This document shows, piece after piece, positions 57,131 to 64,000 of a stretch of 64,000 bases of DNA; position 1 is the first letter of the stretch, and each line of letters opens with the position of its first letter. Both the position numbers and the translations under genes were made by a program. The DNA comes from Thalassia testudinum (Eukaryota > Streptophyta > Magnoliopsida > Alismatales > Hydrocharitaceae). The stretch spans positions 209,993,501-210,057,500 of the forward strand of contig JAZHRO010000024.1 of NCBI GenBank assembly GCA_037157565.1, in the 5' to 3' direction. The notes under the pieces are model-generated. The model saw only the letters and a list, made by a program, of their open reading frames with translations, was not told where the DNA came from and did not search any database.

Positions 57131-57589
57131 TCAGTAGCTTCCCAGGTTTCCACAACCACAGGCCCCCCCACCTCCTCCAAATAATAATTTGACTGCACAT
57201 TCAGTAACATTAAGGAGTGGGAAAACCACCACTGATCCCAGGCCTTCCCAAAAACCTGGAGAAATCCCCATCCCTGTGCAAATTAACTCTCCACCTCCCC
57301 ATCAGGAAGAAAAAGAAACACAAAAATCTCAAGACATGACTCCTATCCCTTTTCCACAAGCTCTCCACCCAACCACCAATAAAAAAAATAAATCTGAGCC
57401 TACCACAGAAGAACTCATGGATCTATTTGGGCAAGTTCAAATCAATATTCCTCTCCTAGATGCCATCAAATATATACCTGCCTACACCAAATTTTTGAAG
57501 GAGATCTATACTCCTAAAAGGCAGGCCAAAAATCTTGGACAGGTACATCTTTCAGAGACAGTAAGCTCTGCCATACAGAGCAAACGGCC
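57131..57589 (+). pseudogene. Truncated protease start of E6
   Basis: Continues the gag frame: SVTLRSGKTTTDPRP, MTPIPFPQALHP, EELMDLFGQVQINIPLLDAI, KYIPAYTKFLKEIYTPKRQ, ending LSETVSSAIQSKRPD. Cut by the LTR of E7 at 57590 before the catalytic DLGAS. The displaced remainder is not in the window. Confidence 0.85.
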
Positions 57590-59403
57590 TGACGTGTCGA
57601 TTCTTCTCTTTTCAAGTCATTTGTAGTTTTATGTGGTGGAAAAATCGACTAATCAATAATTAAAATAACCACTCGCAGAAGAGTTGGTCGTGTCCACAAG
57701 GAGGCAATGACGTATTTAAACTCACACCAGTTAAAAACGTATGCTCGTAGTTAATTTCGACGAGAACCGAGCCAAATCTGCCTTCAGATTAAGATAGTAT
57801 CAAGAGAACAAGCTGAAATAGTAATTTTGAACAACGGATATTTTTTGCAATGCAGATTTAATAAAATATTAATAAAAGATGACAATGGTAGAAAATGTAA
57901 ATATTAATGGGGCATGTACTGTAGCAAAATAGGGGATCTTCTTCCCCTTGGCCGTGCGTGAGAAGGAAGGAACGGCCGGAGGCGTGAAGCTCGAAGGAAG
58001 TTCTTTGGACCGAGGGCTTTGCAGCGGTGGTGGCGGCGAGTTGCGAGGTGGCCAGAGCCGGCTGGACGGAGCACCGGTGAAGGTGGGTTTCGACGGTGGC
58101 TGCACCTGCTGGAGGAAGCCCGGGTAGGCGCACGCGGAGGCTGCTGTAGGTGGTGTGCGCGGAGGCTGCTGTTGCACGCAATGAGGCCGCACGCATTGCT
58201 GGAGCATACTGCTGGCTGCACTGTTGCAAGGCGGGCGCACGGTGGGTAGGCAGAAGCGTGTTGGAGAAGTGCTGCAGGCTGGCACGAACGCTGGCGGGCG
58301 TGTGCAGCTCGATGCGCTCATGGAGAAGAACGTGCGCCTGCTGCGTGCGTGAAGAGGTGCTGCAGGGTGAGCGCGTGGGTAGTGCGGGCATGAAGGCGGT
58401 TGCTGCTGCAGGCTTGCTGGCGGGCACGCTGGAATGGGTGCGCTGAAGGTTGGAGATGGCACTGCTGCAGGCTGGAGAAGATGAAGAGGCATGCGGTGTA
58501 GCTGTGACCGATGGCCGGATATGTGCAGCTGGAGGGGTGCGGCCATGAAGGCGGTGAGGTGCAGCAAGGGTTTGTGACATGGATGCTGCAGGAGGTGCGG
58601 CGCAGGTGTGCAACCAGAGGGGTGAGGGTGTGAAGTGACCGGTTGGTTGCTGTTGGAGTGTGGGGTCGAAGCTTCTAACGTCAGGGAAACTTCCGGAACG
58701 TCGTAACTGACTGAGGAGTGAAATTGCAGTAGCAGTTGTGGAGGTTGTTGGTGATGACGGCGAGGGTGGTGATGTTGATTTTGGTGAGCCACAGTGATGC
58801 AGACGAGCTCCAGATGGCGGTGTGGCCTGTCACTCCACACGCCCACGGTGGTGGAGGCTCATCGCCGCGGTTGAGGCCGGTGGTGGTGGAACGGACGAGA
58901 GCTTAACTCTCTGCACAGTGGTGAATTGTTGGGATGGTGGCCTCCAAAGCTCGGCTACATCCCTCCTCCTTTTGTAGCAACCTGCATAGATTTGAACGGA
59001 GAGGCAGGAGCAGATCCACATTCTCCGCTCGTCCTTGAATGCAGGCTTCAGTGCAGCAGCTGGTGGCATTGGAGCAGCAGCCGAAGGAAATGCAGCCGTT
59101 CCTGCAGGAAGAAGAATAAAAAATAATGTTAAAATATTATGGTTATTTATATACAAACCCTCAACTTTTATGTTAACTTAAATTAATGTATGCAATGCAC
59201 CTAATTGGTTAACTAATTAAATGAATGCAATTCTAAGTTAGTTCTAAATGCATTTAAATATGAATGCAATGGATGAATTTTGTAATTAAATTAGAAATAT
59301 GAATTAATCTATTTACATCCTAATTTATGCTAAATAAATGTTAGAATTAACTTAATGTCTAGGCACTTAAATATTTAAATAACCCACAAATATGAGCTAA
59401 TCA
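57590..59403 (-). repeat. 3' LTR of Athila-like E7
   Basis: Minus orientation: starts TGATTAGCTCAT at 59403 next to the PPT, ends ..TCGACACGTCA at 57590; 1814 bp. U5 has CCTCCTTGTGGACACGACC. The middle (57940-58900) is GC-rich with recurring CTGCAG and GCTGCTG motifs; it leaves two long overlapping minus-strand ORFs (57858-58613, 57869-58846) of His/Pro/Ala/Ser-rich sequence that look compositional. Inserted in E6; CGGCC (57585-57589) would be its target duplication. Confidence 0.75.
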
Positions 59404-59436
59404 AATACCCCATGCCTAGTTTTTGCTAGTCCCTAG
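59404..59436 (-). promoter_or_regulatory. Polypurine tract of E7
   Basis: Minus strand GGGACTAGCAAAAACTAGGC then ATGGGGTATT beside the LTR. Confidence 0.7.
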
Positions 59437-59689
59437 AAAAATTAAGCGAAACCTAGCACTCCAAGTAGACTAGCCAACCCAATTGGTCTTCCTTTAGAAA
59501 CATATTTAGTTTAGACTCTAGACCTAAGGTTCCTAAGTAGTTGCTAAGTTACAGACTAGGTCGGCTAAAGACGAGTTGAAGGCATAGGTTTCCCTGATTT
59601 CTGACTCTACCCTAAGGTTTATTGATCCTTGAGATTAAAGCATCCGTGCATGTACATTAGTCTGAGTTTTTTAAGTTAAAGGAAATAGG

Positions 59690-60615
59690 ATTTTTTTTAA
59701 TATATATTTTTTATTTTTGTTTGATTCCCCTAAATCTAACCTCTGATCAGCTATCAACAAGGTCTATGTCGGATTCATTTTCCCCATTATTGTACCTCGA
59801 AGGGCACCTGGCTTTCGATGCTTCGAGATAGCACCGCCCATAATGACCCCAAGAACTCCTGGCAATCGACACTTCGAGATAGTATCGCCCATGGATTTCT
59901 TAAGCGAATTCAGGCCTATGGCAATCGGCACTTCGAGATAGGGCCGCCCATGATACTTGAACCGTGCAATGCGCTTTCATGCCTCTAGTAGGATGGATAT
60001 CCTAAGAGACAAGCATCGAGGAGTTAATATGTTATCATCGCATCCTCAAGGTGAGTATATACTCCACCTCTCCTGCAGCGGGAACTCTTCCAATCAAATT
60101 GTGTTTTCAAGCCTCTCCTAAGTCAAAACTAAGAGAACCAAATCTCTTTTAAGAAAGAAAGAAATTAAATTGATTACCAGACCAAGTGTGTGAAATTTGG
60201 ATGCTTGGGTTACAAAGACCCGTAAACCAAAAGGTAGAACAAGACTCCAAGTACTACCCCACCTTTTAACTCAATCCCTAGCTTTCCTTCCTCGACCTCT
60301 TGAGGAATGGTCTGCAACTTAATTCCTACTTAAGTTTTTAAGTCCATAAAGGACTGTAAAGGTCTAAAGCTAGTAGCTCACTTAGCTTCTAAAGTTTGAC
60401 CCTAGAATTAACTTAGTCTAACCTAGAGTTCTAATTTGCTTAAGAATGTCGGATCTAGCCAGTTAAGCTCAAAATTTTTTTTTTTTTTGATGCAAATGTA
60501 TGCAATGAATGCACTATGCTATATATATCCCCAAGTACACCCCCCCATGCCTAAAATCTACAATGTCCTCATTGCATAGAAATATATTACCTGGGTCAGA
60601 GCTGGGCTACCGTTC
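59690..60615 (-). repeat. Duplicated 3' non-coding module of E7, copy 1
   Basis: Direct repeat of 61303-62215. Contains three units of GGCAATCGACACTTCGAGAT-type sequence each followed by CGCCCAT (59800-59960, on the plus strand), a T-rich tract, and the hairpin/purine box (60541-60574). The breakpoint lies in an A/T-run near 59695. The 59437-59689 stretch between it and the PPT has no recognised feature. Confidence 0.8.
60541..60574 (-). promoter_or_regulatory. Hairpin and purine box of E7, copy 1
   Basis: Minus strand CAATGAGGACATTG, then 10-12 nt, GGCATGGGGGGG. It immediately follows the unrecognised ORF, as the other copies follow pol. Confidence 0.5.
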
Positions 60616-60620
60616 TTTTG

Positions 60621-61300
60621 TTAGTAGCAGAATAGCCAAAGAACCTGCAAATCAGGTTCAAGGATTGCAGAAATAGGCCCTAAAAACGAGCAAAGCAATG
60701 TTGGCCTAGAAAATAGGTAACCTAGGATGTTGGCGAGCTGATGATGAATCCCGATAGCAAATGCTCGCCCAACTAAGATGGGAATGAAATCTTCCCAAGT
60801 CACCAGAGGAGGTTCTAAAGGATAAATAGGTATAACAACCTCCAAAGGGGTAGGGGGAGGATGACAAGGATCCTCCAAAAGGAATGGGGAAGGAATGGTG
60901 CAGAGATAAACCCCCAAGGCAATGGACTGACTAAAGAAATCATCAATCCATACCCGATACTCCATTACGGGAAATATTGGTTTGTTAAGCCCCCTGGTTA
61001 GAACAAAAATGAGCAATTCTCTAAGGCAAGGATCGTCTAGGGTGTCCAAGTTTCGAGGTTGCGGGATGGCCATAAGATCTAGGTTGGATTTAATCAGCTC
61101 GGTGTCCATCCCTAACACTCTTTCCAAATCCTCAATTGCATCCCTAGCATTCCTTGCACCATCACATTTATCTTCTTGCTCTTCATCAAGAGTCACAATT
61201 TTGCTTTCAGATATAAGCGAATCAGAGGGTGACTTCGAAATGAATGAAGGCAGGTTGGAAGCAATAGATCTAGGGATTATCCTATCAATGTCATCCCTGG
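60621..61300 (-). CDS. Unrecognised ORF between duplicated modules of E7
   Basis: Open minus-strand frame of about 225 codons reaching back to the repeat junction (about 61300); the first clear start-like codon is GTG at 61196, giving 191 aa. It begins with acidic, Ser-rich sequence (SPSDSLISESK, TLDEEQEDKCDG), then a charged helix, then a Pro/Ile/Leu-rich second half (PTPLEVVIPIYPLEPPLVTW, GYLFSRPTLLCSFLGPISAI). No catalytic motif or family recognised; no signal peptide. It sits where an env-like or extra ORF lies in some Athila/Tat elements and is followed by the same hairpin/purine box that follows pol. Being stop-free amid decayed pol is notable, but the length alone does not prove coding. 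Confidence 0.4.
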
Positions 61301-61302
61301 GT

Positions 61303-62215
61303 TTTTTTTAATATATATTTTTTATTTTTGTTTGATTCTTCTAAGTCTAACCTCAGATCAGCTATCAACACGGTCTGTGTCGGATTCATTGTCCCCATTA
61401 CCATACCTCGAAGGGTGCCTGGCTTTCGATGCTTCGAGATAGCACCGCCCATAACGACCCCAAGAACTCCTAGCAATTGACACTTCGAGATAGTATCACC
61501 CATGGATTTCTTAAGTGAATTCAAGCCTATGGCAATCGGCACTTCGAGATAGGGCTGTCCATGGTTCCTAAACCGCACAATGCGCTTACATGCCCCCAGT
61601 AGGATGGATATCCTAAGAGACAAGCACTGAGGAGGTAATATGTTATCATCGCATCCTCAAGGTGAGTATATACTCCACCTCTCCTGCAGCAGGAACTCTT
61701 CCAATCAAAATGTGTTTTCAAGCCTCTCCTAAGTCAAAACTAAGAGAACCAAATCTCTTTTAAGAAAGAAAGAAATTAAGTTAATTACCAGACCAAGTGT
61801 GTGAAATTTGGATGCTTGGGTTACAAGGACCCGTAAACCAAAAAGTAGAACAAGACTCCAGGTACTACCCCACCTTTTAACGCAAACCCTAGCTTCCCTT
61901 CCTCAACCTCTTGAGGAATGGTCCGCAACTTAACTCCTATTTAAGTTTTTAAGTCCACAAAGGACCCTAAAGGTCTAAAGCTAGTAGCTCATTTAGCTTC
62001 TAAAGTTTGACCCTAGAATTAATTTAGTCTACCCTAGAGTTTTGATTTGCTTAAGAATGCAAGACCTAGCCAGTTAAGCTCAAAATAATTTTTTTTTTTA
62101 ATGCATGCTATAAACAAAATGCCTCAGGTCCTCTCCCCCATGCTTGGTTCAAACAATGTCCTCATTGAAAACAAAAATAGCTAAAGGAAGATATTACCTG
62201 AGGCGGAGAATGGTA
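61303..62215 (-). repeat. Duplicated 3' non-coding module of E7, copy 2
   Basis: Very similar to 59690-60615, including the three TTCGAGATAG/CGCCCATGG units (61420-61565) and the hairpin/purine box (62135-62167). This copy directly follows pol, so it is in the original position. Short ORFs inside it are not genes. Confidence 0.8.
62135..62167 (-). promoter_or_regulatory. Hairpin and purine box of E7, copy 2
   Basis: Minus strand CAATGAGGACATTG, then a spacer, AAGCATGGGGGAG, about 50 nt after the pol stop. Confidence 0.55.
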
Positions 62216-62219
62216 GGAG

Positions 62220-63370
62220 CTAAGGCTTCTCAAGAGTGACTTCATAAACCAGATGGCCATCTAAAGTTATGTAAGGTTTTAACCATTGACTGTTGACGAT
62301 AAAAGGAGTTGCTGAAGAGGAAGGATTTTTAATCTCCACAGCTCCATGCGGAAATACTTTGGTGATTATCTAAGGCCCATCCCAACGAGATTTTAACTTC
62401 CCAGGAAAAAGCTTAAGTCTGGAATTGAAAAGCTAGACTTGTTGGTTGGGCTCAAAGGACTTTCGAAGTATAAACTTATCATGCAAGACCTTAGTTCTTT
62501 CTTTATAAGCTTGAGAGGTGTCATAAGCATCATTCCTCAGCTCCTCAAGCTCACTTAAGTCTAGAAGTCGTGCCTTACCTACCTTCTCTAAATCCATGTT
62601 AACACTTCGAATAGCCAAAAGTGCCTTATGTTCCAACTCAACAGGTAAATGGCATGCTTTTCCATACATAATCCGAAAGGGAGAAGTACCCAAAGGGGTC
62701 TTATAGGCCATTCGATAAGCCCACAAAGCATCATCGAGCTTTTGGGACTAGTCTTTCCTATCAAGTCTAACAGACTTTTCCAAAATATTTTTTATCTCCC
62801 TATTTGACACTTCAACCTGGCCACTTGTCTGAGGATGGTAAGGGGTAGCGACCTTGTGAGTCACTCCCAAACTCCTGATTAGCCGATTGAAGTAGTGGTT
62901 TCGAAAATAAGGTCCCCCATCACTTATAATAGTCTTAGGCAGCCGAAACGGGATATGATATTGGCCTTCACAAATTTCAAAACCATGGAGTGGTCATTTG
63001 TGTGCGTAGGAATGGCCTCTATCCATTTAGAGACATAATAAACTGCCACCAAGATATATTCATAACCATGGGACAACGGGAAGGGGCCCATAAAGTCAAT
63101 TCCCCACACATCAAAAATTTCAATAGATTGAATAGGATGTTGAGGCATTTCATTCCTCTTCCCAATCGTTCCAGTCTGTTGACATCTAATACAGGCCTTA
63201 ACAAAATTATGAGAATCCTTAAATAAGGAAGGCCACCAAAAATCGGACTGGAGAACCTTCAAAGCAGTTTTCTTAGCACCAAAGTGTCCTCCACAATGAA
63301 GTTCATGGCAAAAATTCAGCACACTTTGTTGTTCCTCTTCAGGTACACAACGTCTCAATACTTGGTCTTG
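62220..63370 (-). pseudogene. Integrase of E7
   Basis: Zinc-binding region FCHELHCGGHFGAKKT..CIRCQ is intact. Core: [11 protein letters not shown], then IISDGG and a [13 protein letters not shown] block (Glu of the triad). ALWAYRMAYKTPLGTSPFRI and [13 protein letters not shown] follow. A frame change near 62930 splits the core; stops near 62752, 62432 and 62370. It ends at TAG 62220-62222 with a VNSQWLKP block. A YYVSKW variant replaces DYVSKW. Confidence 0.88.
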
Positions 63371-64000
63371 TTCAATTCTAAATAATTCTGGCTCTTCCCA
63401 ACGAAAATATCTTGCTTGAGAAATGAATCTCTTTCTTTTCTACTCATCCCAAGAGCCAGGAGTTTGTCTAGTGACCAAGTAATTTACAGTGTCTGCATAC
63501 CAAGGTAAAGTTGGTGTTACCGCCATCAGAGTTTCATCGAGAAATGTCTCGCGAATGTCTCCAGAAAGAGAGTCATTAAGAGGAAGGCAAGACAGGTGGT
63601 CAGCCACAACATTTTCTACTCCTTTCTTTTCACGTATTTCCAAGTCAAATTCTTGAAGGAGTAGGATCCACCTAATCAGACGTGGCTTAGAATTTTTCTT
63701 AGCAATGAGATGTTTCACTGCTACATGATCAGTAAAAATAACCACCTTAGACCCAAGCAGATAAGACTTAAACTTCTCCAGAGCAAAAACTACTGCAAGT
63801 AATTCTTTTTCAGTGACGGTGTAGTTTTGCTAAGGTTCGGTTAAAGTCTTGCTTGCATAATGCATCACATGAGGTCTTCCCTCAACCCTTTGTCCAAGGA
63901 CTACTCCCACTGCATAATCCGAAGCATCACACATAAGCTCAAATGGGAGTGTCCAATTAGGAGCTTGGAGAATAGGTGCAAAGATCAAGGCCTCCTTTAG
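63371..64000 (-). pseudogene. RNase H of E7, continuing out of the window
   Basis: Reads [83 protein letters not shown] and [11 protein letters not shown], then the RNase H-integrase linker. The connection domain to RT continues beyond 64000. Few stops (for example near 63831 and 63440). Confidence 0.88.

Noticed and set aside
57869..58846. 325-aa and 251-aa minus-strand ORFs as possible host genes
   Set aside because: They lie wholly inside the E7 LTR, overlap each other in different frames, and are low-complexity (His/Pro/Ala/Ser). Composition explains the openness.
1..64000. Search for LINEs, Helitrons, MITEs, TIR transposases, rRNA or ordinary plant genes
   Set aside because: None could be supported by eye; every substantial ORF is accounted for by gypsy or copia proteins, except the unrecognised ORF at 60621-61300.

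Overview
The window is a gene-poor, repeat-filled stretch of nuclear DNA from a flowering plant. I found no convincing host gene. Almost every base can be assigned to LTR retrotransposons nested in, or butted against, one another. Two lineages dominate. (i) Ty3/gypsy elements of the Athila type: proteases carry DLGAS, reverse transcriptases carry FMDD, integrases are D,D-35-E, and primer-binding sites read TGGCGCCGTTGCC. (ii) Ty1/copia elements of the Sirevirus type: UBN2-type Gag with a CCHC knuckle, an env-like ORF, a TGGTATCAGAGC primer-binding site, repeated polypurine tracts and palindrome-rich LTRs. The species cannot be named from the sequence.

Layout, left to right. 1-7720: 3' part of Athila-like E1 (+), gag remnant, nearly intact pol and 3' LTR. 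7721-9811: 3' end and LTR of E2 (+). 9812-10335: LTR fragment plus PBS (+). 10336-18642: Athila-like E3 (-), with gag, protease, leader, PBS and 5' LTR; that LTR is split by a solo LTR (LTR-A, 15869-18034). 18648-22718: fragments (integrase, LTR, gag) and a nearly 1-kb inverted repeat made of two LTR pieces. 22719-29985: Sirevirus S2 (-), with 3' LTR, polypurine tracts, env-like ORF, a palindrome-rich spacer and reverse transcriptase; a solo LTR (27499-29261, TSD CGTAC) sits inside the reverse transcriptase. 29986-30455: LTR fragment. 30456-46915: Athila-like E4 (-), whose leader hosts a young complete element, S1 (41372-46893). 46916-57589: Athila-like E6 (+), whose 5' LTR is split by a solo LTR (LTR-B), which is split in turn by a deleted Sirevirus (S3). 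57590-64000: Athila-like E7 (-), with a duplicated 3' module flanking an unrecognised ORF; its pol runs off the window.

The only intact coding gene is the 577-codon gag of S1. S1 has two 1706-bp LTRs with no difference that I can see by eye, a 5-bp target duplication, PBS and PPT, but no pol. It looks like a very recent, non-autonomous, gag-only retrotransposon that must borrow reverse transcriptase and integrase. All other coding regions are pseudogenes. Most of their stop codons are TAG, TAA or TGA where relatives have Gln, Trp or Arg codons, as expected from deamination of methylated cytosine.

The most unusual signals are non-coding. LTR starts often form perfect short hairpins. A second PPT-like box with a CAATG/CATTG hairpin follows pol in three elements. 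LTR upstream regions carry dense palindrome arrays whose core differs by family. A palindrome in one LTR family keeps its pairing while its arm sequence changes, and the same LTR family carries tRNA-like A/B-box segments.
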